DNA of 64,000 nt, from positions 1-64,000 of the forward strand of contig CAWGVL010000025.1 of assembly GCA_963825845.1 (NCBI GenBank), read 5' to 3'. Positions 35,167-43,426 of this stretch are shown here, in pieces; the first letter of the stretch is position 1; the number at the start of each line of letters is the position of its first letter. This DNA comes from DASQDN01 sp963825845. GTDB taxonomy: Bacteria; Acidobacteriota; Terriglobia; Bryobacterales; Bryobacteraceae. Below the pieces are notes generated by a model. The model was not told the DNA's origin. It ran no database searches and was given only the letters and a program-made list of their open reading frames with translations. Made by a program: the position numbers and the translations under genes.

Positions 35167-36105
35167 TTAGAGCCGGTCGGTCACGCGCGCGACGGGGATC
35201 GCCATAAGCATGCTGAGGACGATGAGCAGTCCTGCGAATTGAATGAGCGCCTTGGAGTCACCCTTTTCCGGCGCATCTTTTGCAAAGATCCGAATGACCC
35301 CGCAGACAGCAAGCACATAGAGAAAGCCTTCACCAATCAGGAATCCCGCCGCAGCCATGATCGCGACGATGAGAATTCGCTGCGATTTGGAGAGCGCAGC
35401 GAATCCACGCGCCCCATCGAGCTGCCACACCGGCAGCAGATTGAAGAGATTGATCCACGCCGCGAAGTGGGCAATAGCGCCGACGGCCGGCTGATCGGCA
35501 ACTCCGTACCAGAGGAATGCTGCGATCGCGAAGCCGGTTCCCCAGATGGGTCCGGCAAGCCCGACCCGAGCATCTTCAACCGGATTCGCGGGGCGCTGGT
35601 TCATTCTCACGAATGCGCCAAGAAACGGGATGAACATCGGCGCGGACGCGGAGATCCCGAACTGTCGCAATGCCCAGACATGCCCCATCTCATGAACATA
35701 AATGGAAATGACAATCCCAAGGGCGAATCGCCACCCGTAGATGGCCCAGTACGCGCCCATTGAAATGAGCATGCTAGAGAAGGTACTGATCTTGCCCAGG
35801 CCCAACAGCAGCAGTTTGCCCTTGGACAGCGCGAGGAGTACGACGCCCTTTAGCTTCCAAAGCAGCAGGACGATCGGGGCCAAGGGACCGAACTTCTTCA
35901 GCCACTTGTGATCCGGTTTGGGCGCCGCGGCCCCGCGGTCAATCGTGGCGCTCAGAACCTGGACGCGGTGATTGATGATCTCGAACTCTTCGGAGTCTCG
36001 CGGCACGAGTTCCAGAGCCTGCCGCCATATTCGAAGTTCTTCCGGAAAGTCCCCGCGTGTCTCGGCGTTCCGAGCCATCGCGGCCAACTGCTCAAGCTCG
36101 GGCAT
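35167..36105 (-). CDS. Site-2-protease-family (M50) zinc metalloprotease
   Basis: A 312-residue intramembrane metalloprotease-type protein. Residues 1-60 are a helical TPR-like cytoplasmic extension (LAAMARNAETRGDFPEELRIWRQALELVP). After several membrane helices comes HEMGH (138-142), the zinc site, and FNLLPVWQLDGARGF with Asp230, the second zinc-ligand motif. Four further helices follow to residue 310. Such proteases cleave membrane-bound substrates, often anti-sigma factors. It begins 6 bases after the tpiA stop, so it is co-transcribed; no obvious substrate gene is beside it. Confidence 0.87.
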   Translation of the reverse strand: MPELEQLAAMARNAETRGDFPEELRIWRQALELVPRDSEEFEIINHRVQVLSATIDRGAAAPKPDHKWLKKFGPLAPIVLLLWKLKGVVLLALSKGKLLLLGLGKISTFSSMLISMGAYWAIYGWRFALGIVISIYVHEMGHVWALRQFGISASAPMFIPFLGAFVRMNQRPANPVEDARVGLAGPIWGTGFAIAAFLWYGVADQPAVGAIAHFAAWINLFNLLPVWQLDGARGFAALSKSQRILIVAIMAAAGFLIGEGFLYVLAVCGVIRIFAKDAPEKGDSKALIQFAGLLIVLSMLMAIPVARVTDRL

Positions 36106-36111
36106 ATCGCG

Positions 36112-36861
36112 CTAATAATTCACAATTGCGGCGAAGGACGCGGGATCCAGGCTCGCTCCGCCTACAAGAACACCGTCAATGTCGGGTTGAGACATAAGCG
36201 TCTTGGCATTGTCGGCCTTGACGCTGCCGCCGTAGAGAATGCGGATATTCAAAGCGGCGTCGCTACCGTACTTGGAGTTCACCAAGCCGCGAATGTGAGC
36301 ATGCGCTTGTTGCGCGATCTCGGGCGTCGCGGTCTTGCCCGTGCCGATGGCCCATACGGGCTCATACGCAACAACGATCTTTGCAAACTGCTCTGGGGTA
36401 AGCGCGGCAATTCCGTCTCGGAACTGCTCCTCGAGAACAGAGTTCGTGGCTCCCGATTCGCGCTCTTCGAGGCGCTCGCCAACGCAGACGATCGGCCTGA
36501 GTCCGCCTTCCAGTGCGGCTTGCGTACGCTTCAACACGGTCTCGTTGGTCTCACCGAAATATTGCCGCCGCTCACTGTGGCCGACCAATACCCACTTAAC
36601 GCCAACCGCGACCAGCATCGGACCGGAGATCTCGCCGGTGTACGCTCCTTCCTTCTCCCAATACAGATTCTGCGCGCCGATCTCTACACGGGTTCCCTCC
36701 GTCGCTTGCACCGCCGCTGCCAGGTTGACGAAGGCCGGACAGATCACGATGTCGCGATCATTCGTCTTTTCGATGAGCGGGCAGAAGTTCTCGAAGAAAG
36801 CCGACGTCTCCGAGACAGTCTTGTGCATCTTCCAGTTACCGGCCATTAAAGGAGTTCGCAT
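36112..36861 (-). CDS. tpiA: Triosephosphate isomerase
   Basis: A 249-residue glycolytic enzyme interconverting dihydroxyacetone phosphate and glyceraldehyde-3-phosphate. It has AGNWKMHK with Lys11, LVGHSERRQYFGE with the catalytic His near 95, AYEPVWAIGTGKTAT with the catalytic Glu near 167, and LYGGSVKADN plus GVLVGGASLD for phosphate binding. It precedes the M50 protease by 6 bases, and is divergent from the asparaginase-fold gene with 45 bases between starts. No glycolytic gene (gap, pgk) is adjacent. Confidence 0.96.
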   Translation of the reverse strand: MRTPLMAGNWKMHKTVSETSAFFENFCPLIEKTNDRDIVICPAFVNLAAAVQATEGTRVEIGAQNLYWEKEGAYTGEISGPMLVAVGVKWVLVGHSERRQYFGETNETVLKRTQAALEGGLRPIVCVGERLEERESGATNSVLEEQFRDGIAALTPEQFAKIVVAYEPVWAIGTGKTATPEIAQQAHAHIRGLVNSKYGSDAALNIRILYGGSVKADNAKTLMSQPDIDGVLVGGASLDPASFAAIVNY

Positions 36862-36906
36862 GATGAGGGGTTAATCCCAGTTTAACTGGCGGGCGACAAT
36901 GATCAT

Positions 36907-37398
36907 GTGAATGGTCCAATACGCATCCTGGTGACGGGCGGCACCTTCGACAAAGAATACGACGAGATTCGGGGCCGTTTGTACTTCCAGGACTCCCACG
37001 TTGCCGAAATGCTGAAGCTCGGGCGCTGCAATCTGGACGTAGAGATCCGGACGTTGATGATGATCGACAGCCTCGAAATGACGGACGCGGATCGTCAGAT
37101 TATCTGCGAGCAATGCCTCAATGCGCCGGAGGATCGTATCGTCATCACCCATGGGACGGACACGATGGTCGAAACGGGTCGTATGCTCCAGGCGAACGTA
37201 GCCGGAAAGACCATCGTGCTGACAGGCGCCATGATTCCATACAAATTCGGGAGTTCCGATGGACTGTTCAATCTCGGAAGCGCCCTGGCGTTCGCGCAGA
37301 CGCTCCCGCCTGGAGTTTACATCGCTATGAACGGGCGATACTTTCCGACCGACAAGGTACACAAGAATAAGTCAGCCGGTATATTCGAGCACGTTTAG
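36907..37398 (+). CDS. Short asparaginase-domain protein
   Basis: 163 residues, about half the length of type I/II asparaginases. It keeps both catalytic triad segments: ILVTGGTFDKEYDE (Thr13-type nucleophile region), then ITHGTDTMVETG, and IVLTGAMIPYKFGSSDGLFN. It lacks the C-terminal domain that completes the active site in normal enzymes. Free-standing proteins of this size are known and are not truncations here: the stop TAG is followed by unrelated sequence and the next gene starts 36 bases later. GTG start at 36907 overlaps the divergent tpiA region. Activity is uncertain. Confidence 0.82.
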   Translation: MNGPIRILVTGGTFDKEYDEIRGRLYFQDSHVAEMLKLGRCNLDVEIRTLMMIDSLEMTDADRQIICEQCLNAPEDRIVITHGTDTMVETGRMLQANVAGKTIVLTGAMIPYKFGSSDGLFNLGSALAFAQTLPPGVYIAMNGRYFPTDKVHKNKSAGIFEHV

Positions 37399-37434
37399 CG
37401 AACCGATACCGGTATCCGAACGTATTAGGTTTAA

Positions 37435-38697
37435 ATGGCGAAGTCACTTCTCCTTCTCGTATTGTGCGTGTCCGGAGTATTCGCGGCAGACGTGTCAGGT
37501 GAATGGTATCTGACGGTTATCACGCAAGGCGAAAGAGTTGCTGCGAACAAAATCGACATACGCCAGACCGAAAACCAGATCACGTTCAAATTCACGGGTG
37601 CGGAATTCAAGGGCTCACTGGAAGGGGACAAGATCAGCGCGTCGGGAACAAGCGACGGGCGCACCGCCACCATCAAGGGAGCGGTCTCCGGCAATCACAT
37701 GGAAGGCGACGCCGTCATTCCCAGTGGATTGGCGGGAAAGTGGACCGCCGATCGTATAACACCGCTGGCGAGAGGGTCGAAAGTACACGACTTCACGCCG
37801 GCTCAGTTTCAGCGGTATCTGTCTGCTTCGATACCGCCGGTGCTCAAAATTCAACCAGGGGATACCGTGCGCACTTGGAGTGTCGATGCAGGCGGTCGCG
37901 ATGCGACAGGAAAAACCCTGTCGTTGGGTGGAAACCCGCTCACAGGACCGTTCTACATTGAAGGCGCCAATCCCGGGGATGTGGTTTCCGTTAAGTTGGT
38001 GAAAGTTCGCCTGAATCGCGACAGCGCCGGTAGCGGCAAAGGCTTGATGTGGAACGCGATCAGTCCAGGGTACGTGCGTGACTTGAAGGAAGACAAAAAC
38101 GTAGAGCCTCGATGGACACTCGCTGACGGGATGGCAACGCTAACAAAACCGACTGCCGCGCTGAAGAACTTTCGGGTACCCACGAAGCCTATGCTCGGGT
38201 GTGTCGGAGTGGCTCCACGCGGAGGCGACGCGATCAGCACACGCGACTCCGGAGACCACGGCGGCAATATGGATTACAACCAGATCCAGGAAGGCACGAC
38301 AGTGTATCTGCCTGTCTTTCATCCGGGAGCATTGTTGTTCGTGGGCGATGGCCACGCTGCGCAGGGCGATGGAGAGTTAACCGGTGACGCGCTCGAGACC
38401 TCAATGAATATCGAGTTCCAGGTGGACGTGCTTCCGAGCAAGAGCATCGGTATGCCTTACGCCGAGAACGACGAGTACCTGATGATGATCGGGATCGGCG
38501 GATCACTCGATCAGGCGCTGCAGCGCTCGACAACAGCGATGGCGCGGTGGTTGGAACGCGAGTACAAGCTGAATTCCAATGAAGCCGCTCTCGTCCTCGG
38601 TTTCGCCTTGAAATATGACATCGCCGACCTTGTGGGCACGCAGGTGGCGATTACGGCGAAGCTTCCAAAGTCAACGCTGGCGCAGCTTAAGCAGTGA
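37435..38697 (+). CDS. Exported acetamidase/formamidase-family protein
   Basis: A 420-residue protein: signal peptide (KSLLLLVLCVSGVFA), then a 90-residue beta-rich domain (SGEWYLTVITQGERVAANKIDIRQ to AVIPSGLAGKW), then the FmdA/AmdA domain. The latter has GDTVRTWSVDAG, GNPLTGPFYIEGANPGDVV, and the core motif HPGALLFVGDGHAAQGDGEL near 305-325. Family members hydrolyse formamide or acetamide in the cytosol; this one is exported with an extra N-terminal domain, a variant seen in acidobacteria. It ends overlapping the convergent deoB by 11 bases. Confidence 0.83.
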   Translation: MAKSLLLLVLCVSGVFAADVSGEWYLTVITQGERVAANKIDIRQTENQITFKFTGAEFKGSLEGDKISASGTSDGRTATIKGAVSGNHMEGDAVIPSGLAGKWTADRITPLARGSKVHDFTPAQFQRYLSASIPPVLKIQPGDTVRTWSVDAGGRDATGKTLSLGGNPLTGPFYIEGANPGDVVSVKLVKVRLNRDSAGSGKGLMWNAISPGYVRDLKEDKNVEPRWTLADGMATLTKPTAALKNFRVPTKPMLGCVGVAPRGGDAISTRDSGDHGGNMDYNQIQEGTTVYLPVFHPGALLFVGDGHAAQGDGELTGDALETSMNIEFQVDVLPSKSIGMPYAENDEYLMMIGIGGSLDQALQRSTTAMARWLEREYKLNSNEAALVLGFALKYDIADLVGTQVAITAKLPKSTLAQLKQ

Positions 38698-39853
38698 TCT
38701 GTGACAGGAAACTCGCACCTTCGACGATGTGAGTCCCGTAGTTATTCGCAACTGTCTGGCCAATGTCAGAAAGTGTCGAACGCGTGCCAAGATCGACGTT
38801 CCGTTTGCCACCGAAGACGAGCAGAGGTACATATTCACGGCTGTGATCGGTGCTCGGTGTCGTCGGATCGCAACCGTGATCGGCCGTGAGAATGATGAGG
38901 TCGCCTGGCGCGCTCGCATTGAGCAGGCTCGGAAGCCATGCGTCCACTTCTTCCAGCGCTTTCGCGTAGCCCTCGACATCGTTGCGGTGGCCGAAGTTCT
39001 GATCGAAATCAACGAGGTTTACGAAGATGAGACCATCTCGCGAATTATTCATGGCCGCGAGCGTCTTTGCCATGCCGTCGGCGTTTGACTTCGTCTTGTC
39101 TGAAGCAGTGATGCCTCGGCCAAGGAAGACGTCGTGGATCTTGCCGACGCTGTGAACCGGAATTCCGAGATCGTGCAGTTGGTCGAGCAGCATGCCTTGC
39201 GGCGGCGGAACGGCGTAGTCGTGTCGGTTCGCAGTCCGCGTATAGGCGCCGGAGGTTCCGACGAACGGCCGCGCGATCACGCGGCCGACTTCATGCTTGC
39301 CGCTTAAAATTTCGCGCGCGATCTCGCAAATCCGGTAGAGTTCGTCGACCGGGATGACATCTTCATGCGCGGCGATTTGAAAGACACTGTCGGCTGATGT
39401 GTACACAATCGGCGATCCCGTGCGCACGTGCTCATCGCCGAGCCGTTGGATGATCTCCGTGCCGGATGCCGGGCAGTTCCCGAGGGTCTTGCGTCCGATA
39501 CGCTCTTCGAATGGCTGGATGATCTCAGGCGGGAAGCACTCGGGATAGAGTGGAAACGGCTTGTCGAGATGGATCCCCACCATCTCCCAATGACCGGTAG
39601 TCGTATCCTTACCGGGAGACGCCAAGGCGGATCGGCCGTACGCCCCTGTGGGCTCGTTGACGGGATCGAGTCCCGTGAGCGGCTTGATGTTGGCGAGGCC
39701 TATCGCACACAGATTCGGCAGACGCAACGGCCGCTTGCGCGCGATGTTGCCGAGCGTGTCACTGCCCGCGTCGCCGTAATCGGCGGCATCAGGCATTTCA
39801 CCGATACCCACCGAATCGAGAACAATCCAAACGACGCGGCGGAAGGCCGTCAT
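38687..39853 (-). CDS. deoB: Phosphopentomutase
   Basis: A 388-residue alkaline-phosphatase-superfamily metalloenzyme that interconverts (deoxy)ribose-1- and 5-phosphate. It contains VWIVLDSVGIGEMPDAADYGDAGSDTLGN, SPGKDTTTGHWEM with the phosphothreonine segment, NLVDFDQNFGHRND, and LTADHGCDPTTPSTDHSREYVPLL, supplying the two Mn ligand sets. It would continue breakdown of pentose-1-phosphates released by the phosphorylase at 0.3-1.1 kb. It is the last gene of a minus-strand operon and overlaps the TlpA-like gene by 4 bases. Confidence 0.95.
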   Translation of the reverse strand: MTAFRRVVWIVLDSVGIGEMPDAADYGDAGSDTLGNIARKRPLRLPNLCAIGLANIKPLTGLDPVNEPTGAYGRSALASPGKDTTTGHWEMVGIHLDKPFPLYPECFPPEIIQPFEERIGRKTLGNCPASGTEIIQRLGDEHVRTGSPIVYTSADSVFQIAAHEDVIPVDELYRICEIAREILSGKHEVGRVIARPFVGTSGAYTRTANRHDYAVPPPQGMLLDQLHDLGIPVHSVGKIHDVFLGRGITASDKTKSNADGMAKTLAAMNNSRDGLIFVNLVDFDQNFGHRNDVEGYAKALEEVDAWLPSLLNASAPGDLIILTADHGCDPTTPSTDHSREYVPLLVFGGKRNVDLGTRSTLSDIGQTVANNYGTHIVEGASFLSQITA

Positions 39854-41112
39854 TGCTCACGGGCCTCGCTAATTCGCGAGGTCAACTGATCAACGAAACG
39901 CTCCGGGACGAATCCATTCAGACGGCTGTAGACTTGACCCTGTTTATCGAACACGATCGTTGTCGGGATAGAACTAACGCGAAGAAGATTGCTGAGGCCG
40001 TCTTCGAAGTAGACTGTCTTGTTCCACTTGTTGGTCTCCAGGAACGGCTTGACAACGGATGTATTCTCATCCGTGTTGATGGCGAGAAAGATTACGTCGT
40101 CGTTGTCCTCAAATCGCTTCTTCACCTCTTCATAGAGAGGCTGCTGGACACGGCAGGGCCCGCACCACGTCGCCCAGAAGTCCATCACGATCACTTTGCC
40201 CTTGAGCGAAGACAGCTTCAGGGTATCGTCCTTGATGCCCGTGAGCGTGTACTCGATCGGGTCTTTCACCCCAGTGTTCGGATCGAATTCGCGAAGGCGG
40301 GCGAGACGTTTTCCGGCCAGTGTCACCGCTCGGTCGTGCGCTTCCAATACGAGATCACCCAAGCCTACCTCGGAGTTCTTTTCCTTCCGATATTGCTCAC
40401 TCATCAGCGCTCGATCTTTGGCGCGAAGCTCGGCGGTACTGTCCGGCGCGACGAACGCGTCCGCGTACCGGCGCGACGCATCGACGCCCTTCCCTGCCCG
40501 GGCGAGCCATTTGCCCGTTTCACGCGCCGATTCATGAGTCGGATACGTATCGAAGCTCTTGATGGCCAGAGCAGCAGCTTCGTCGAACTTGCCGAGATTC
40601 CCCGTCGCCCGTGCCTGCAATGCCAGGGCACGGCCGATCGCACGATCGTATTCTTCGATGAACTGGGCTTTCTGGCGTGGGTTTGCGGGAGCATCCTTCA
40701 TCAGGGCTCGCACACTTTCCTCGTACTTGCGCGCGTAGTTCAAAGCACGCTGAGACTGCTCCTTGTCGTCACTATCGAGAAGGACCCGGGCGACACGCTC
40801 GAGAACCTGCGGCTGATCGGGATTCTTCTCGAGCGACTTCTCGCCCCAGGTCAGAATCCGCTGCTTGTCGTTCGCTTCGATCGCAGCTTTGACCAGCGTG
40901 CGCTCCAACTCGTCCCTTTTCGGAGAATCCGGGTACTTCTTCAGATGTTGTTCGAGGATGCGCGCAAACTCGACGGGACTGTTGCCGGCCTCGCTGAGAG
41001 CAGCGCCAAGCTCCTTCTGCTCGCCTTCAGAAAGCTGATCCTGCGCAAAGCAAAGCGGCGCTAGCAGCAGCGCCAGGATCAATGGGAAAACCCCGTGCAT
41101 AAACTTCTTCAT
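39850..41112 (-). CDS. Secreted TlpA-like thiol-disulfide protein with long helical N-domain
   Basis: A 420-residue exported protein with signal peptide (FPLILALLLAPLCFA). About 250 residues of TPR-like helices (EQHLKKYPDSPKRDELERTLVKAA and RYADAFVAPDSTAELRAKDRALM) follow. A C-terminal thioredoxin-fold domain (285-415) has FWATWCGPCRVQQPL (redox CGPC) and SSIPTTIVFDKQG. TlpA/ResA relatives reduce cysteines during cytochrome or cuproprotein assembly. Overlaps both neighbours by 4 bases. The helical domain is typical of acidobacterial TlpA forms and probably chooses the partner. Confidence 0.9.
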   Translation of the reverse strand: MKKFMHGVFPLILALLLAPLCFAQDQLSEGEQKELGAALSEAGNSPVEFARILEQHLKKYPDSPKRDELERTLVKAAIEANDKQRILTWGEKSLEKNPDQPQVLERVARVLLDSDDKEQSQRALNYARKYEESVRALMKDAPANPRQKAQFIEEYDRAIGRALALQARATGNLGKFDEAAALAIKSFDTYPTHESARETGKWLARAGKGVDASRRYADAFVAPDSTAELRAKDRALMSEQYRKEKNSEVGLGDLVLEAHDRAVTLAGKRLARLREFDPNTGVKDPIEYTLTGIKDDTLKLSSLKGKVIVMDFWATWCGPCRVQQPLYEEVKKRFEDNDDVIFLAINTDENTSVVKPFLETNKWNKTVYFEDGLSNLLRVSSIPTTIVFDKQGQVYSRLNGFVPERFVDQLTSRISEAREQ

Positions 41113-41771
41113 TCTGTGGTCTTGGGTTTTGGATTACGGAAAGCGTCTGCGAGTGATGCGGCTCGTTCGCGAGCCATATGGAGATACGAGTCGTTCTTGG
41201 CTACCCGGTCGAGAAGGGGAAGGAATCGATCGACTCCCACGAGCCGCTTGCGGTCGAAAGCGGATTCGATCTGCAGGAGAGTCTTATTAACGCCAAGCCG
41301 GTCGAACTTGGCCGTGCGTTCCAGATCGAACTGCAGCCGCTGGGTTTCTGTGATGCGTTCGAACCAATCCTGCAGAACCCTTGCATCCTCATCAAGTGAG
41401 AAATTGAACTTCACTTCGTTCTTCGCGGACCCATCCTCAAATCGGAAGGTCTTCAAGCCCATGTTGGCGACTTTCAGATTCGACTCGAGCGGCCGTTTGA
41501 AGCGATCCAGCTTGTCCACCAGAGCGAAGATTTCGTTGGTGTCCTCTACCGACATTTTGAACTCGACAGGATTTTCGTCGTCGGGCGCTTCTTTGTATAC
41601 CGCCTCTCCGGTCTTGTGCAACTCCACCGATACGAAGGCGGGGACACTGCCCGGGAAGGACTTTGTGTAGAGAACTTTTGCATTGGTTTCGCCGGCGAGA
41701 GCGATCGAGGCAACAATAAAGAAGAAAGCGGAGGAGCCAACGCTCCGAATCCGCGACGTACTTGAAGTCAT
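41109..41771 (-). CDS. Secreted hypothetical protein, 220 residues
   Basis: An exported protein I do not recognise. A signal sequence (SSAFFFIVASIALAGET) is followed by beta-rich text (KVLYTKSFPGSVPAFVSVELHKTGEAVYKEAPDDENPVEFKMS, in part) and then a helical half (ARVLQDWFERITETQRLQFDLERTAKFDRLGVNKTLLQIESAF). It overlaps ruvC and the TlpA-like gene by 4 bases on each side, so it is strongly coupled to them. The pattern resembles proteins encoded upstream of TlpA-like genes in acidobacteria; a role in protein folding is a guess. Confidence 0.7.
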   Translation of the reverse strand: MTSSTSRIRSVGSSAFFFIVASIALAGETNAKVLYTKSFPGSVPAFVSVELHKTGEAVYKEAPDDENPVEFKMSVEDTNEIFALVDKLDRFKRPLESNLKVANMGLKTFRFEDGSAKNEVKFNFSLDEDARVLQDWFERITETQRLQFDLERTAKFDRLGVNKTLLQIESAFDRKRLVGVDRFLPLLDRVAKNDSYLHMARERAASLADAFRNPKPKTTE

Positions 41772-42262
41772 TGGGCGGCCCTCATTCGAAGAGCGTGCGA
41801 GGCCCGGGTAGCATGGCAGACGGCGACAGCCAGCGCGTCCGACGCATCTTCAGGAAGCTCGTGTTCGAGCGAGAGGATCGATCGCACCATCATCTGGACC
41901 TGCGCCTTTTCAGCGCGCCCGTAGCCGACAACGCTCATCTTCACCTCCATTGGTGAATATTCGCCAAGGGGAAGCCTGGACTCCGCCACCATCAGCAGCG
42001 CAACTCCACGTACGTGGGCAAGTTTCAGAGCGCTCCGAGCATTCACCGCGTGAAAGACGTCCTCGACCGCAACGCAATCCGGAGCAAATCGCTCGATAAC
42101 TCCGCGCAATCCAGTAGAGATATTCAGTAACCGGTCCGACAACGGATGTTTCGCATCCGTCTTCAGCACTCCGGCCTCGATCATCAAATGACGCACGCCA
42201 TCGGAATCAATGACGCCGTATCCCGTGCGCTCGGTTCCACAATCGATGCCGAGGATGCGCAC
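41768..42262 (-). CDS. ruvC: Holliday junction resolvase
   Basis: A 164-residue endonuclease that resolves four-way DNA junctions with RuvAB. The RNase H-fold acidic residues are in ILGIDCGTERTGYGVI (Asp7), CVAVEDVFHAVNARSALKL (Glu near 68) and PEDASDALAVAVCHA (two Asp near 140). Intact and of normal length. Downstream of yebC by 21 bases, a conserved yebC-ruvC order in many bacteria, though ruvA and ruvB are not in the window. It overlaps the next secreted-protein gene by 4 bases. Confidence 0.95.
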   Translation of the reverse strand: MRILGIDCGTERTGYGVIDSDGVRHLMIEAGVLKTDAKHPLSDRLLNISTGLRGVIERFAPDCVAVEDVFHAVNARSALKLAHVRGVALLMVAESRLPLGEYSPMEVKMSVVGYGRAEKAQVQMMVRSILSLEHELPEDASDALAVAVCHATRASHALRMRAAQ

Positions 42263-42283
42263 CGCAACCTGAAGGCGTCTCGC

Positions 42284-43027
42284 CTACGCGAGCGCCTCCA
42301 TCTCCTTCTCGTCGATGTCCGCGTTCGAATAGACGTTCTGGACGTCATCGTGCTCTTCGAGCGCGTCGAGCAGCTTCAATAACCCGTTCACGTTCTTTCC
42401 TTCGACCTGAATCGTGTTCTTCGGAATCATGGCGAGCTTGGCTTCAGAAATGACGATCTTCGCTTTTTCAAGCGCTTCCTGAACCCCGTTGAGAGCTTCC
42501 GGCGCGGTAATCACTTCCCAAGTGTCACCATCCTGACGGAGGTCGTCGGCGCCGGCTTCGAGCACCAGGTTCATCAGTTCATCCTCGTTCAGATTTTCGC
42601 CCTCGAGGATGATGTGGCCTTTCCGCTCGAACATCCATGCGACCGAACCTTGCTCGCCCATGTTTCCGCCATTCTTTGAGAAAGCGTGACGGACCTCACT
42701 CACGGTACGGTTCTTATTGTCGGTCGCGACCTCCACGATGATCGCAACGCCCGCAGGCCCGTATCCTTCGTATGCAAATTCCTCGATCATGCCGCCGTCG
42801 AGTTCACCAGTGCCGCGCATGATCGCGCGCTTGATGTTGTCGTTCGGCATGGAAACGGCCTTAGCGGCCGCAACTGCAGTGCGGAGACGGGGGTTCCCGT
42901 CGGGATCGCCGCCACTCCGGGCAGCAATCATGATTTCTTTGATGATGCGGGTGAAGACCTTCCCGCGCTTCGCGTCGAGAGCGGCCTTCTTGTGTTTGAT
43001 GGTCGCCCATTTAGAGTGGCCTGACAT
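42284..43027 (-). CDS. yebC: YebC/PmpR-family transcriptional or translational regulator
   Basis: A 247-residue highly conserved protein (TACO1 family). It opens with GHSKWATIKHKKAALDAKRGKVFTRIIKEI, followed by GGDPDGNPRLRTAVAAAKAVSMPNDNIKRAI and YEGYGPAGVAIIVE. DNA binding was reported for PmpR, while recent work implicates relatives in relieving ribosome stalls. It starts 78 bases downstream of the BlaI-type repressor stop. The yebC-ruvC order is ancestral, and both are parts of the larger operon. Confidence 0.95.
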   Translation of the reverse strand: MSGHSKWATIKHKKAALDAKRGKVFTRIIKEIMIAARSGGDPDGNPRLRTAVAAAKAVSMPNDNIKRAIMRGTGELDGGMIEEFAYEGYGPAGVAIIVEVATDNKNRTVSEVRHAFSKNGGNMGEQGSVAWMFERKGHIILEGENLNEDELMNLVLEAGADDLRQDGDTWEVITAPEALNGVQEALEKAKIVISEAKLAMIPKNTIQVEGKNVNGLLKLLDALEEHDDVQNVYSNADIDEKEMEALA

Positions 43028-43105
43028 TGGAAACCTCTATCGTATTTTCGGGGACGTAGCAGGAGCTAACTGTCATTTTAGCAAAGCCTTACGAGTTCAA
43101 GCTCG

Positions 43106-43426
43106 TCAGGCGGTAGCGGAACGAGCCTGTAAATAATGTCGCAACGACTCCTCAGAGCCGTCGAAGTAGCAGTCGATCAGGTCTTCAATCGCCACGCGGA
43201 GCACCGAATCGCGGGAAAGGACCGCCGAGTAAACAAATCCTCGGCCGACCTTTCGCCGGTCGACACATCCTCGGCGAGCGAGACGATCAAGCACCGTCAT
43301 CACCGTTGTGTACGCTAACGGTCGAGCGAGCGCTGCCTGGACATCCCGAACGTTCGCCTCGCCAAGACCCCACAGGGCTTTCAGACATTCCAGTTCCAGC
43401 CGCGGAGGCAGTTCCCGTGGCGTCAC
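43106..43426 (-). CDS. BlaI/MecI/CopY-type winged-helix repressor
   Basis: 106 residues, close to the family's usual 110-130. ELECLKALWGLGEANVRDVQAALARPLAYTTVMTVLDRLARRGCVDRRKVGRGFVYSAV is the winged helix-turn-helix; the rest is a short dimerisation helix. These repressors are normally paired with a BlaR1/MecR1 membrane protease or a copper-exporter gene; neither is beside it here. GTG start directly follows the HD-domain gene's TAA with no gap, so it belongs to that operon and could repress it. Inducer unknown. Confidence 0.85.
   Translation of the reverse strand: MTPRELPPRLELECLKALWGLGEANVRDVQAALARPLAYTTVMTVLDRLARRGCVDRRKVGRGFVYSAVLSRDSVLRVAIEDLIDCYFDGSEESLRHYLQARSATA

Noticed and set aside
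39853..41064. 403-residue open frame antisense to the TlpA-like gene
   Set aside because: No recognisable domain; it is the opposite strand of an intact, family-matched gene, and such long shadows arise from high-GC codon use.
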